From Neobacillus mesonae (lineage in GTDB: Bacteria > Bacillota > Bacilli > Paenibacillales > Paenibacillaceae), in contig JAMBOW010000003.1 in NCBI GenBank assembly GCA_023715865.1, positions 248,001 to 312,000 on the forward strand: 64,000 bases of DNA, read 5' to 3'. The position numbers and the translations under genes were made by a program. This document shows, piece by piece, positions 43,835 through 52,972 of the stretch (position 1 is the first letter of the stretch; every line of letters begins with the position of its first letter). The notes under the pieces are model-generated. The model was not told where the DNA came from and did no database searches. It was given only the letters and a program-made list of their open reading frames with translations.

Positions 43835-44577
43835 GAGTTCTCCTTATCATCAAGAGCAGATTTTGTAATGAACCGGCTGGCGGACTCTGTATTGGGCCGG
43901 GTAAAAAACTGTTCTGTTGGCTGACGTTCAAGAAGCGTATGGTTGCCCATGTACCAGGTAGTTGAGCTGAAAGAGCGCGCTTGTGCCAAATCGTGCGTAA
44001 CCCAGATGAGAGTGGTTCCCTCCTTATGGCTCCAATCCTTTAAAAGCTGTTCCACTAGACTCGCATTTGTTTGGTCCAAGGATGCAGTGACTTCGTCCAG
44101 CAGTAATACTTCCGGATGCAGCATAAGAGAACGAATCAGTGCGATCCGCTGTTTCTCACCGCCGGACAGATCAGATGCCCGTTTTTGTACATCCAGCATG
44201 GAAAGGCCTGTGCTCTCCAGCAGACGCTGTGCAAGTGCTTTATCGTAAGGCACTTTATGAATAAAATGCACCATCTTTAAATTATCTTCAACACTGCCTG
44301 GCAGCATGACAGGGTGTTGTGCAACATAAGTGATCTTCATTCTCCACAAGCGAGGGTCAGATTCACAAAAAGAAACACCATGCCATGCTATATCCCCTTC
44401 ATCCGGCCCATCCAGCAGAGACAGAATTCGGAGCAAGGTACTCTTGCCTTGTCCAGAAGCGCCTATAACTGCGATGCGTTCTCCTTCAATAACCTCTGCT
44501 CTAACATCTGAGAATAAAATCGTTCGATCTGTTCCGATGTATTTGGTCAAGCGCTGTAGATTTAATAAGTAAGTCAA
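43816..44577 (-). CDS. fetA: Iron export ABC transporter ATP-binding protein FetA
   Basis: A 253-residue ATPase starting at TTG after AAAGGGGGG. Walker A is GASGQGKST, the signature is DLSGGEKQRIALIRSL, Walker B is VLLLDEVTASLD, and the switch His lies in WVTHDLAQA. Its product partners the overlapping FetB permease for iron efflux. The C-terminal 30 residues extend beyond the usual domain. No Fur-like site was recognised upstream. Confidence 0.92.
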   Translation of the reverse strand: MTYLLNLQRLTKYIGTDRTILFSDVRAEVIEGERIAVIGASGQGKSTLLRILSLLDGPDEGDIAWHGVSFCESDPRLWRMKITYVAQHPVMLPGSVEDNLKMVHFIHKVPYDKALAQRLLESTGLSMLDVQKRASDLSGGEKQRIALIRSLMLHPEVLLLDEVTASLDQTNASLVEQLLKDWSHKEGTTLIWVTHDLAQARSFSSTTWYMGNHTLLERQPTEQFFTRPNTESASRFITKSALDDKENSCLSSP

Positions 44578-44718
44578 TGACAGGCCCCCCTTTTACTGTT
44601 TTCTTTTCGTATTCATCTTAGCAAATGAAAAGAGAGAAGGGGAAGATTCAAAGAAAGAGTTGCACACTGTTCGTATATACGTAACTTTGATCCAATGCCT
44701 TAAGTCGCAAAAATAGTA

Positions 44719-44842
44719 TATAATGGTAAAATAGATCTACTACATATATAAAATTTATTAGTAACAGACGATGATATATGTAGAAAGACTAAAGACTAAA
44801 AACTCAGGGAAGGAGGTAGAGCACCGTTTTCCGAGTTTTTAG
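44719..44842 (+). promoter_or_regulatory. TATAAT-type -10 and leader hairpin upstream of the KAS III-like pair
   Basis: A TATAAT lies at 44719-44724 without an obvious -35. About 75 bases downstream a long hairpin has arms CTAAAAACTC (44796-44805) and GAGTTTTTAG (44833-44842), and its loop contains AGGAGGTAGAG. The stem has no T tail of its own, so it may act as an RNA structure controlling the leader more than as a terminator. Confidence 0.4.
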
Positions 44843-44883
44843 AAAAAGATAAATAGAAGATGGAGTAGAGGAGAGAAACGTAT

Positions 44884-45246
44884 ATGAAATCCGAAACGAC
44901 CTTTATGGAAAAGGAACAGATTATTTGGGTAGATCTGCAAGGTTTCTTTGATGTTCAAAAAACACAGGATGAAGTGGACATATTCGAAGCTTCGATGGAT
45001 CAGCTTCCTCTGAAGGATCTAACGCTGGTTATCGATTCTACCGATTTGGCTGTGTTCAAGCGCGAGATTATTCCTATTCTTGAACACTGCTATGCTCTAT
45101 ATTCAAGATTTAAAAGATGCATCATGGTTGACCCGGCTTCTCCTACAGCTAAACTGCAGCTGCATAAGGCGGCAAAAAATGTAGAAGGTTTTACAGGAGA
45201 GTTTGTGAGTACAACAGCCGAAGCCAAAGCACTTCTAAATTTATAG
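44884..45246 (+). CDS. Hypothetical protein paired with an atypical KAS III
   Basis: A 120-residue soluble protein with alternating strand/helix pattern and size like STAS/SpoIIAA domains (LTLVIDSTDLAVFKREIIP, then FKRCIMVDPAS, then FTGEFVSTTAEAKALL). The STAS resemblance is structural guesswork. It is 30 bases upstream of the ketoacyl synthase III-like gene with a normal ribosome binding site, so the two probably work together. Function unknown. Confidence 0.65.
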   Translation: MKSETTFMEKEQIIWVDLQGFFDVQKTQDEVDIFEASMDQLPLKDLTLVIDSTDLAVFKREIIPILEHCYALYSRFKRCIMVDPASPTAKLQLHKAAKNVEGFTGEFVSTTAEAKALLNL

Positions 45247-45276
45247 AATATACAGCTTAGAGGAGGTAAAAAAAGT

Positions 45277-46260
45277 ATGTCTAGTGTAATCATTAAACAG
45301 GTTGCGGTATATCATCCAGAACTCATTAAGAGCAACGATGAAGTAGCAGAATCTTTTGAGAATAAAGATCATCTTGTAGGAATGTGGAAGCATCTAGGCA
45401 GAGACAAACGCTTTATAGCCTCTGAAGAAGAAAATACACTTACGATGTCCATCGAAGCAGCCAAAAAAGTACTTGCCGCTTCAGGACTCACAGGAAATAA
45501 TATTGATTTAATTGTGGTATCCTCAGGAACACATGAATACAGCATCCCGACAGACGCAGCTTTCGTACATAAAGCAATTGAAGGGAAGAACAGCTGTGCC
45601 ATTTATGATAGTAACGCTAACTGTGTAGGTATGGTTGTCGCTTACGATCAGATCAGCAGAGCGATGATGCACAATCCGAAGATGAAATATGGTTTGCTGG
45701 TAGGATCAGAGCAGGTAGGAAGATTCTATAATCCAGGAGATATTGCATCGGAAGGCTTGAGCGGAGATGCAGCCTGCGCGGTATTGCTTGAAAGAATAGA
45801 AGAAGATTCAGCGGGACTCATTGATTCTGAATATTTCACATCAACAGATAAACCGGAAGGCTTGATGCTCCCGGGCAAAGGCTTCTCCAAAGTGATTACA
45901 GAATCGTTAGATGGAAAAATCGCTTTATCAGACGATTATAATGTCAACGTTGCTTTTCCGGCAGCAGTTCAGCTCATTAATAAGCTGTTAGACGATCATG
46001 GGTATAAAAAGTCGGATGTATCGGCTTATTTTGTTTCCCAGCTGTTTTTGACGGAAATTCATAAGCTGGCAGATCATCTGGAAGAGGATATCAGCAAGTT
46101 CCCGTATATTGGAGATCGTTATGCTTATACTGGAACGAGCAGTCCTTTTATCGCTCTGTACCATGCCATGGAGGACGGCGCCATCTCACAAGGCGATGTA
46201 TTCGTCATGTGGTCGGTTGGGTCAGGCATTACCTCCTGCGGCGTTTTAGGAAGACTATAA
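45277..46260 (+). CDS. KAS III/FabH-like thiolase-fold protein with incomplete catalytic triad
   Basis: A 327-residue member of the 3-oxoacyl-ACP synthase III family (AGAGGAGG upstream). The nucleophile Cys116 is present in YDSNANCVGMVVAY. The His of the family motif PHQAN is replaced by Ser254 (AYFVSQLFL), and the Asn of GNTS is replaced by Gly286 (YAYTGTSSPF). Real FabH needs His and Asn for decarboxylative condensation, so this protein may transfer an acyl group or hydrolyse it, or have another role. It is paired with an STAS-sized protein and is not near fatty-acid genes. Confidence 0.82.
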   Translation: MSSVIIKQVAVYHPELIKSNDEVAESFENKDHLVGMWKHLGRDKRFIASEEENTLTMSIEAAKKVLAASGLTGNNIDLIVVSSGTHEYSIPTDAAFVHKAIEGKNSCAIYDSNANCVGMVVAYDQISRAMMHNPKMKYGLLVGSEQVGRFYNPGDIASEGLSGDAACAVLLERIEEDSAGLIDSEYFTSTDKPEGLMLPGKGFSKVITESLDGKIALSDDYNVNVAFPAAVQLINKLLDDHGYKKSDVSAYFVSQLFLTEIHKLADHLEEDISKFPYIGDRYAYTGTSSPFIALYHAMEDGAISQGDVFVMWSVGSGITSCGVLGRL

Positions 46261-46312
46261 AGATTAAGGATCATGGGTGATCATGATCTGTGACTAGATT
46301 CTAATAACAAAA

Positions 46313-46366
46313 TGAGGAGGCACCCCTTAAGCACGTTTAAAGATAAAAGGGAGTGCCTTCTTTTTC
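46313..46366 (+). terminator. Terminator after the KAS III-like gene
   Basis: GAGGCACCCCTT and AAGGGAGTGCCTTC arms are followed by T5. Confidence 0.7.
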
Positions 46367-46472
46367 ATGTAATGAAGCTATACCTAGGATATTTCCAAAA
46401 GCACGTAAAAACTTTCAATAGTTAACCGATATATATTACACTTGCATCATTTCTATTAGGGGAGAGTACAGC

Positions 46473-46934
46473 ATGATCAAATTCGTGAAGGGTGAACTCC
46501 TTGAAGCTTCGGAAGATATCATCGGGCACCAGGTAAACTGCATGGGCGTCATGCGCAGTGGAGTTTCGAGACAGATTAGAGAGCAATATCCAGAAGTGTA
46601 CGCAGCTTATATTTCAATAACAAACAGCGAAATTTCGCCGCTTGGACAAATGCAAATCGTAAGAACCAAAGATAAATATATTGCTAATTTGTTCGGGCAA
46701 AAGCATTATAAGAAAACCATCTTTCGTAAACAGCTGACAAGCATTAAGGCGCTGGAGCAGGCATTGACTGAGCTGCTTACCTTTGCGGAGGCGCATCAGC
46801 TATCCATTGCTCTGCCATACAGGATCGGTGCTGATCGGAATGGAACCGATTGGAACGAGGTGTTTCGAATGATCGAGCAGGTGTTTATTAACTATCCAGT
46901 AACACTGTATTCGATCGTTGATATTGAGGAATAA
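46473..46934 (+). CDS. Macro domain protein (ADP-ribose-binding type)
   Basis: A 153-residue single macro domain. The ligand-binding loop is a divergent HQVNCMGVMRSGVSRQI in place of the common NAAN/GGGVDGAI form, as in Poa1-like ADP-ribose 1''-phosphate phosphatases. IANLFGQKHYKK and the second loop PYRIGADRNGTDWNEV follow. It could remove ADP-ribose 1''-phosphate or ADP-ribosyl groups. Single gene; GGGGAGAG lies upstream. The family is confident, the exact reaction is not. Confidence 0.85.
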   Translation: MIKFVKGELLEASEDIIGHQVNCMGVMRSGVSRQIREQYPEVYAAYISITNSEISPLGQMQIVRTKDKYIANLFGQKHYKKTIFRKQLTSIKALEQALTELLTFAEAHQLSIALPYRIGADRNGTDWNEVFRMIEQVFINYPVTLYSIVDIEE

Positions 46935-47060
46935 GGCTGTATGCTTGCAGCGTATCCCCGCCGTAAGTCTAGTTTTATTACCGACTGAAGCCCATTTTTA
47001 AAATCAGCTCCTTTATCATAAACTAGACAAATAAGATATTGAAGAAAGCGGGGCCTATCC

Positions 47061-47543
47061 ATGGACTTTTTGTGGTGGACATTAATTGTTGTTTTATTCT
47101 TACTCAGCTTCGTAGGGATTGTGTATCCGATAATCCCATCTGTTCTGGCGATATGGGGCGGATTTGCGATTTATCAATTCCTTATTAATTCGGATGAGCT
47201 GTCTTTATGGTTCTGGATCAGTATGGGAATATTGACGGTTGTAATTATTGCGGCAGACATTATCGCGAATAGTTATTTCGTTAAAAAGTACGGGGGCTCG
47301 AAAACGTCAGAGACAATAGCGGCCATTGCAACGATTGTAGGGTCGTTTATCCTTCCTCCATTCGGGATTCTTATTGTTCCGTTCCTGGCTGTTCTCGTAA
47401 CCGAGTTTCTGATCCATAAAGATTTCGGAAAATCGATGAAGGTTGGATTTGCAACGATCATTGGCTTTCTTGGCGGCAGCATTGCCAAAATTGTCATTCA
47501 ATTAGTCATGATTGTCTGGTTTATTCTGGATGTGATTATTTAG
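47061..47543 (+). CDS. DUF456 family membrane protein
   Basis: A 160-residue protein with about five hydrophobic helices and Gly-rich turns (GIVYPIIPSVLAIWGGFAIYQ, here read as two pieces around the first turn, and KYGGSKTSETIAAIATIVGS). The KYGGSK segment and overall length match DUF456. No catalytic residues are apparent. It stands between a macro-domain gene and an amino-acid permease with separate terminators. Function unknown in the family. Confidence 0.8.
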   Translation: MDFLWWTLIVVLFLLSFVGIVYPIIPSVLAIWGGFAIYQFLINSDELSLWFWISMGILTVVIIAADIIANSYFVKKYGGSKTSETIAAIATIVGSFILPPFGILIVPFLAVLVTEFLIHKDFGKSMKVGFATIIGFLGGSIAKIVIQLVMIVWFILDVII

Positions 47544-47574
47544 TTGTAATTTCAGTTCATAATTATAATGAAGG

Positions 47575-47612
47575 CAAGCGGATATCGTTCTAAGAGCCGC
47601 TTGTTTTTTTAT
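47575..47612 (+). terminator. Terminator after the DUF456 gene
   Basis: CAAGCGG and CCGCTTG arms followed by T7. Confidence 0.75.
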
Positions 47613-47726
47613 TTTATTGGGATATAGAGGATTTCTCTGTGCTTCCTTTGGAAGAATAAGATATACTGAAACGTGCATTTGTGAAAAAGTGCGAATAATT
47701 TGTTCATGGCATCAGGGAGGATACGG

Positions 47727-49067
47727 ATGGGAAACACAGAAGGATCGCTGCAGAAAAAATTAAAGCCTAGACATATCAGCCTGATGGCGATGGGTGGCGT
47801 TATCGGTACAGGAATTTTTAAAGGCAGTTCGGAAACGATTGGCCTGGCAGGACCGGGCGTTATTTTCACCTACATTCTAGCAGGTCTGCTGCTGCTCGTT
47901 GTGATGACAGCAATGGCGGAAATGGCGACGGTATATCCAAACCAGAATATGAGGGATTTTGTAAGAGAGGCATTCGGTGAGAGGGTCTCGTTTATTATGG
48001 GCTGGATGTACTGCTTTATGTGGCTTGCCGTATGCGTCATTGAGATTATAGCTGCAGGCAGCTTTTTGCAATATTGGTTTACTGACGCTCCTTTATGGAT
48101 GCTCAGCCTGTGTTGTGCCGCTGTCGTTATTCTGATCAATTTACTCAGTGTAGGCGCATTTGGAGAATTCGAGTTTTGGCTGGCAGGCATTAAGGTTACG
48201 ATGATCATCATCTTTATAGTCCTTGGCGTGTCCTTGATCTTTGGTATCATTCCAAGCGATTCTACGCCTTATCTAGAGAATTACACTGCTCACGGCGGCT
48301 TCCTGCCGAATGGCTGGAGCTCTGTCTTTTCAGCACTCCTTGTCGTCATGTTCTCCTATGGCGGCTCGGAAATGATCGGACTGACGCTGACGGAGACAGA
48401 GAACGCTGACCGCGTGCTCCCGAAGGTTGTACGCAATTTCATTTTGCGGATCATTTTGTTCTTCACCCTACCGATTCTCATTATCTGCGGTTTGATCCCG
48501 TGGAATGAGCTTGGACCGGAGAGCAGTCCCTTCGTGCAGGTGCTGGCTTCGACAGGACTTTCGGGGGCAGCTCATATTATGAACTTCGTGCTAATTACGG
48601 CCGTACTATCGGCAGCGAACTCTGGGATCTACGGAGCATCACGGATGCTGTACTCCATGGCAGCGGCTGGAGAAGCGCCCAAAGGGTTCACCAAAACGAA
48701 CCGAAAGGGAAGCCCTGTAAATACGCTTCTGTTGTGTGCAGTGATCTTGGTTGCTGGTTCCCTGCTTGGACTTATGGCACAGGATCAGCTGTTCCGCGTA
48801 CTTATGGCGGTTCCGGGATTCACCGTGCTGCTGGTATGGATATGTATTGCTGCCTCTCAGCTTAAGCTGCGCAAGCAGTATAAGGTAAAGCCGGCTTTTA
48901 AGGTATGGGGGTACCCTTACATTACTTGGTTTACAATCGTCTGTCTTGCTGTCATTGCGTGCGGATTTATTGTTGATGATCAGAATCGTTTCAGCATCGG
49001 GATTTGTCTCGCGGTGCTGGTTGTTCTTATTTTGACATCGCTTATGAAATTTCGTAAACAGAACTAG
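47727..49067 (+). CDS. Amino acid permease (APC superfamily)
   Basis: About 446 residues from the ATG at 47727 with AGGGAGG upstream; an in-frame TTG at 47700 is less likely. Twelve membrane helices. The first contains the APC signature MGGVIGTGIFKGSSETI, with MAEMATVYPNQNM-type sequence after helix 2 and SYGGSEMIGLTLTETEN in helix 6. This is the amino-acid transporter family that includes GabP, ProY and LysP. Substrate not readable; proton-coupled uptake expected. Confidence 0.92.
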   Translation: MGNTEGSLQKKLKPRHISLMAMGGVIGTGIFKGSSETIGLAGPGVIFTYILAGLLLLVVMTAMAEMATVYPNQNMRDFVREAFGERVSFIMGWMYCFMWLAVCVIEIIAAGSFLQYWFTDAPLWMLSLCCAAVVILINLLSVGAFGEFEFWLAGIKVTMIIIFIVLGVSLIFGIIPSDSTPYLENYTAHGGFLPNGWSSVFSALLVVMFSYGGSEMIGLTLTETENADRVLPKVVRNFILRIILFFTLPILIICGLIPWNELGPESSPFVQVLASTGLSGAAHIMNFVLITAVLSAANSGIYGASRMLYSMAAAGEAPKGFTKTNRKGSPVNTLLLCAVILVAGSLLGLMAQDQLFRVLMAVPGFTVLLVWICIAASQLKLRKQYKVKPAFKVWGYPYITWFTIVCLAVIACGFIVDDQNRFSIGICLAVLVVLILTSLMKFRKQN

Positions 49068-49106
49068 ATGACGATGAGCTTAGGACGAGCCATTTCAATC
49101 TAAACT

Positions 49107-49157
49107 AAAAAAGCCTGCTGGATTTAAGCTCTTAGAGCGAATCCGGCAGGCTTTTTT
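49107..49157. terminator. Bidirectional terminator
   Basis: Arms AAAAAAGCCTGCTGGATT and AATCCGGCAGGCTTTTTT (one mismatch pair) around a 15-base loop, between convergent genes. Confidence 0.9.
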
Positions 49158-49172
49158 AAACGATGATGGCGA

Positions 49173-50036
49173 TCAGTGAATGTCGCGTTTCTTGAAGTTG
49201 CCCCCGCGAACCTCGGATACGTCCGAGATCACGACAAATGCACTTTCATCAATATCTTTTACAATGGTAAGCAGCTTATTCTCTTCCATCCGGTTAATTA
49301 CGCAGTTCAGAATTTCCGATTGTTCGTTCGAGAAACCGCCGCGCCCCGGCGTATAAGTGACGTTTCGTCCAAGACGAGACTGGATGGTGTCCCCGATTTC
49401 CACTGATTTTTGACTTACGATACGAACGGATTTGGATTTTTCCAGACCGACCTGAATGATATCGATTACGTTCTTCGCAATATAATAAGTCAGTGCAGAG
49501 TAAAGTGCGCTCTCCAAACCATAAATGAAGCTCGCGCCGATAAAGATAAAGGCGTTGATAAATAGAATGATATCTCCGACGGAGAAAGGAACTTTACGTG
49601 ACAGCAGAACAGCTAGTACCTCGGATCCGTCCAAAGCTCCCCCGTTACGAAGTACGATACCAATTCCGATACCGAGCAGCAGCCCACCGGACAGAACGAT
49701 AAGCAGCGGATCCTCTGGTCCCAGGATGGTCTCGACGTGGTGAAGCAGAATGGTGGATACGGATAATGCAGCGATACCAATGATACTCATTACGGCAAAG
49801 GTCTTACCGACTTGCTTGTAGCCTAAATATACAAAAGGAATGTTCAAGATGAAGAGGAGGAGCCCAAGAGGAAGTCCGAACAGATGGGCCCCCATGATAC
49901 TGATGCCCGTGACGCCGCCGTCGATGACATCGTTCGGGATGAGTACAGCTTCAAGACCGTAGGCGGCAATGACTGCACCGATAATAATCATAATAATTTT
50001 GCGGATGTTTTCACCCAGCCTGTTGTGTTTCTGCAT
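49173..50036 (-). CDS. YitT family membrane protein (DUF161 plus DUF2179)
   Basis: About 287 residues from the ATG at 50036 with AAAGGAG upstream; a start ten codons earlier has no good site. Six helices make up the DUF161 part (about 10-200, with IPNDVIDGGVTGISIMGAHL and GGALDGSEVLAVLLS). A cytoplasmic DUF2179 domain follows, ending SAFVVISDVSEVRGGNFKKR. YitT proteins are common, multi-copy and uncharacterised in Firmicutes. Monocistronic. Confidence 0.92.
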   Translation of the reverse strand: MQKHNRLGENIRKIIMIIIGAVIAAYGLEAVLIPNDVIDGGVTGISIMGAHLFGLPLGLLLFILNIPFVYLGYKQVGKTFAVMSIIGIAALSVSTILLHHVETILGPEDPLLIVLSGGLLLGIGIGIVLRNGGALDGSEVLAVLLSRKVPFSVGDIILFINAFIFIGASFIYGLESALYSALTYYIAKNVIDIIQVGLEKSKSVRIVSQKSVEIGDTIQSRLGRNVTYTPGRGGFSNEQSEILNCVINRMEENKLLTIVKDIDESAFVVISDVSEVRGGNFKKRDIH

Positions 50037-50255
50037 AAAACGCTCCTTTTCTGTGGATCTATTCAATCCAGTGCTAAATTTTATGTATGTATTTATATAA
50101 GAACATGGAATAGAATAGGGTAAGCCTTCTTTTCCATTATTCTTTTGCTTTATATGTATTAATTTTCACATCCTTTAACTTTACCATGAAATGATGCGAA
50201 AAAGAAACTTAAACCTATGAATTATTGATTAAATGAATGATTTAGGAGTGAAAAT

Positions 50256-50888
50256 ATGGATGCACAGCTGTATGAGCTGTTGGACAAGTACGGGGTTGTC
50301 ATCTATGCGATCTTGTTTCTGCTGATCTTCAGCAAAACCGCCTTTGTGCTGTTGACCTTTATTCCCGGCGATTCCATCGTGTTTGCAAGCGGCATCCTTG
50401 CTTCCATCGGCGAACTGAACGGGTGGCTGCTTGCTGTTCTTTTTTTGTCTGCCACCGTTCTTGGTGACTTAAACAATTATTTAATCGGCAGGCTGGTCGG
50501 TAAAATTAAGATATCCAAAAGAAGCATATTGCCGGAGAAGACGACAGAAAAGGCGGAGGGCTTTTTACTTCGCCACGGATTTACAGCGGTCATCATGGCA
50601 AGGTTTGTACCTCTTATGCGGACCTCGATTCCATTCGTATGCGGGTATATGAAATACGATTTCAAGACGTTCGTCAAAGCAAACAGCGGGGGCGGCATCG
50701 TGTGGGTTGTCTTGTGGCTGGGTGCAGGTCTTATCTTAGGGAATTTTGAATGGATCGAGGATAATGTGACAGTATCGCTGGCCATCATCTCGGTGATTCC
50801 TTTTATGCTTCCCATGCTGTATTTTGGTGTCAGAGCATTGCTTCAGCTGTCCAAGCGCAAAAAGGATCCGGCCGAGGATGCCTTTTAA
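50256..50888 (+). CDS. DedA family membrane protein
   Basis: A 210-residue DedA/VTT-type protein with re-entrant and transmembrane helices. Hallmarks are FIPGDSIVFASGILAS, LGDLNNYLIGRLVGK and FLLRHGFTAVIMARFVPLMRT with SIPFVCGYMKYDFKTF. These carry the conserved Arg/Glu residues linked to lipid-carrier or phosphatidylethanolamine flipping. TTAGGAG precedes the ATG. Likely role in recycling undecaprenyl phosphate or lipid transport. Confidence 0.93.
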   Translation: MDAQLYELLDKYGVVIYAILFLLIFSKTAFVLLTFIPGDSIVFASGILASIGELNGWLLAVLFLSATVLGDLNNYLIGRLVGKIKISKRSILPEKTTEKAEGFLLRHGFTAVIMARFVPLMRTSIPFVCGYMKYDFKTFVKANSGGGIVWVVLWLGAGLILGNFEWIEDNVTVSLAIISVIPFMLPMLYFGVRALLQLSKRKKDPAEDAF

Positions 50889-50999
50889 AAGTTTTGCTGC
50901 AAGGGAATATCACATTACAATAAATAAGTTAGTATCGGTTTTGAAGTTTAAATGCTTAAGGTAGATGTCTTTAAGATTACAAAAGGAGAATAACATTAT

Positions 51000-51236
51000 A
51001 TGGAATACACTGCACAGCAGGTCGCCGAGTGGATGGTGGAGACGATCAGGTTTAAAGGAAACCTGTATCAAGAGGAAGCCATAAAATATGTGCGTGAGCA
51101 CTTTGGCGAAGAGTTTGTATTTGTTAACGAAAACGGAAATGCATCTTTAGACAAGGAAGTGAAAAAGGCATTCCGCAAGCTGCACAAAGGCAGAATTGCC
51201 TGGGATCGGGACGGCTTCCTGTGGGCATGGACTTGA
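51000..51236 (+). CDS. DUF6953-like small protein
   Basis: A 78-residue soluble protein beginning YTAQQVAEWMVETIRF and ending HKGRIAWDRDGFLWAW. This pattern (amphipathic helix, GEEFVFVNENGNASLDKEV, winged-helix-like end) matches the small family DUF6953 found in Paenibacillus and relatives. AAAGGAGAA precedes the ATG. Function unknown; monocistronic, with a strong terminator behind. Confidence 0.8.
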   Translation: MEYTAQQVAEWMVETIRFKGNLYQEEAIKYVREHFGEEFVFVNENGNASLDKEVKKAFRKLHKGRIAWDRDGFLWAWT

Positions 51237-51243
51237 AAAGGAA

Positions 51244-51280
51244 AAACAGACTGCGAATTTAGCTTCGCAGTCTGTTTTTT
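51244..51280. terminator. Bidirectional terminator
   Basis: Perfect arms AAACAGACTGCGAA and TTCGCAGTCTGTTT around TTTAGC, between convergent genes. Confidence 0.9.
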
Positions 51281-51284
51281 TGTA

Positions 51285-52409
51285 TCAGTTGCCGGACAGA
51301 CCAATTTTTGTCTCTAATCCTTTCAAATATTGATCTTCCTTCACATCTTCTGCAAAATCGTCCTTAATAATAAAAGGCTTTACAATCAGGTATTTGCTCG
51401 TTCCTGGCGTAGAGGCGTAACGGCGGTCATAGACAAGACGGTTTCCATCGTAAACGCCATCTCCGGAAAGTGAAGCAAGCCTTTGGCCTTTATCATCAAA
51501 AACAGCAATTCCTATTTTACGCAACCGGAGCTCATCTTTAGAGGATAGTGAGCTTACTCCGTTAAGGGTGACGGATGTCGTCAGTCTAGTCGTGATCGGA
51601 GTTGATGAGACCTTGGTAACGGAGAAAGTAAGGTCATCTTTAGTTACAGCTGTATTTGGATCCATCACAATCTCTTTTGTCGTAATCTTCTCAAAAGGAA
51701 TGTCTATCGTAAACTCATGATCAACTCCGTCAAGCTTAATTGTCACTGTGGAGGTGAAGTTGTCAGGCACCTTATCCATGGCCGAGGAATCCAACACTTG
51801 CTCAAACACGAGTGTGTTTGGATAGGCTTCGCCAGCTGGGCCGTAGAACATGCCTCCTTGCAGTACGGATTCTTCATCGCCCTGGAATTCTCCGTTCACG
51901 GAGAGGACTACGTTTTCAACAGCGCTGCTCAGTTTCATCGTTTGTGCACCGTTATCGTAGGTTCCATGATCTAAGTTTGGTGCTGTTACATTCACAAGGA
52001 ATACAGCACGTGTACCATCATAAAGAGTCTCTGTCACTTCAAGCTTGACGTCTTCATGTGAAATCGAGCGATTTACGGGAGAGGCAAGCCCCAGCTCACC
52101 GCCTGCACGAAGCCCGCTGTCAGCTTGAATGGAGCTGAAGATGCTGCCGATGATCGGAATATTTTTGATCGATGCGGCCATCACCGGAGACACGAAACCG
52201 GAAGCGAATATGCCGATTCCTAGAAGACCGGCTGCTGCTGCAGTTAAGCTTATCTTGCGAAGCCGTGAGACTCTCTTTCGGGCAGTTGATGGGGTCTGCT
52301 GAGATAGAGAAGCATAAGTTTCATCCAGTCTAGACCTCACAAGCGGGGGAATCTCGGTATGATCGGTGTTCGTCTTCTTTAATTCTTTCTCTAAATTAAA
52401 TGCTGCCAT
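51285..52409 (-). CDS. DUF4179 domain membrane protein, likely anti-sigma factor
   Basis: A 374-residue single-pass protein. A cytoplasmic N-terminus of about 50 residues (with IPPLVRSRLDETYASLSQQ) precedes one helix (about 52-75). An extracytoplasmic DUF4179 domain follows, mostly beta-strand, about 95-215, with DVKLEVTETLYDGTRAVFL. A second beta domain (DUF5643-like) runs to the end. It overlaps the ECF sigma gene by 14 bases. This arrangement is standard for an anti-sigma factor that holds the sigma factor until an envelope signal is sensed. Confidence 0.9.
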   Translation of the reverse strand: MAAFNLEKELKKTNTDHTEIPPLVRSRLDETYASLSQQTPSTARKRVSRLRKISLTAAAAGLLGIGIFASGFVSPVMAASIKNIPIIGSIFSSIQADSGLRAGGELGLASPVNRSISHEDVKLEVTETLYDGTRAVFLVNVTAPNLDHGTYDNGAQTMKLSSAVENVVLSVNGEFQGDEESVLQGGMFYGPAGEAYPNTLVFEQVLDSSAMDKVPDNFTSTVTIKLDGVDHEFTIDIPFEKITTKEIVMDPNTAVTKDDLTFSVTKVSSTPITTRLTTSVTLNGVSSLSSKDELRLRKIGIAVFDDKGQRLASLSGDGVYDGNRLVYDRRYASTPGTSKYLIVKPFIIKDDFAEDVKEDQYLKGLETKIGLSGN

Positions 52410-52929
52410 AGCTTATCTTCCCTTCATGTTTATTGGGTAATGTGTTTAGCAAAGCTTCACGAGCCCTTGAAAGGCGCATCTTCACGGCACTTTCCGAGAT
52501 GCCAAGAACCTTGGCCACCTGACGCACCGGAAGGTCCTCAAAATAATGAAGAATCACGGCAATGCGTTGGGGTTCATCCAGTCGTTCTACGGATTCTCTC
52601 AAATCCACCATCTCATAATCGCTTGTGGAAGAGGCTACGGACGGGATTTCGGCATAGGCGATGGTACGTGCGCGGCCTGCTCCAATATTGTTGCATTCGT
52701 TAATCAATATTCTAAATATCCAAGTCTTGAAAAATTTCGGCTCTCGTAAGGTATGAATGGATTTATAGGCTTTGAGGATCGTTTCCTGCAGCGCGTCTGC
52801 CACATCCTCATCCTTATTCAGAATGGATTTGGCCATATAATAGAGTGACTTCTCCATTTGCTGAACAATCCTTATAAAAGCATTAGAGTCGCCTTCTGCC
52901 GCTTTCTCAGCCAGGTTTGTTATGTCCAC
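52396..52929 (-). CDS. ECF RNA polymerase sigma factor
   Basis: A 177-residue sigma-70 family ECF protein starting at GTG after AAAGGAGGACC. Region 2 (about 15-85) has MAKSILNKDEDVADALQETILKA (core binding and -10 recognition, here cited in part), and region 4 (about 115-170) has PQRIAVILHYFEDLPVRQV then LGISESAVKMRLSRARE. It is co-transcribed with the overlapping DUF4179 anti-sigma gene. An ECF-like promoter upstream suggests positive autoregulation. Confidence 0.94.
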   Translation of the reverse strand: MDITNLAEKAAEGDSNAFIRIVQQMEKSLYYMAKSILNKDEDVADALQETILKAYKSIHTLREPKFFKTWIFRILINECNNIGAGRARTIAYAEIPSVASSTSDYEMVDLRESVERLDEPQRIAVILHYFEDLPVRQVAKVLGISESAVKMRLSRAREALLNTLPNKHEGKISYGSI

Positions 52930-52972
52930 GCTTTGGTCCTCCTTTTCTCTTATTTTTTTGTTTTTATATTAG

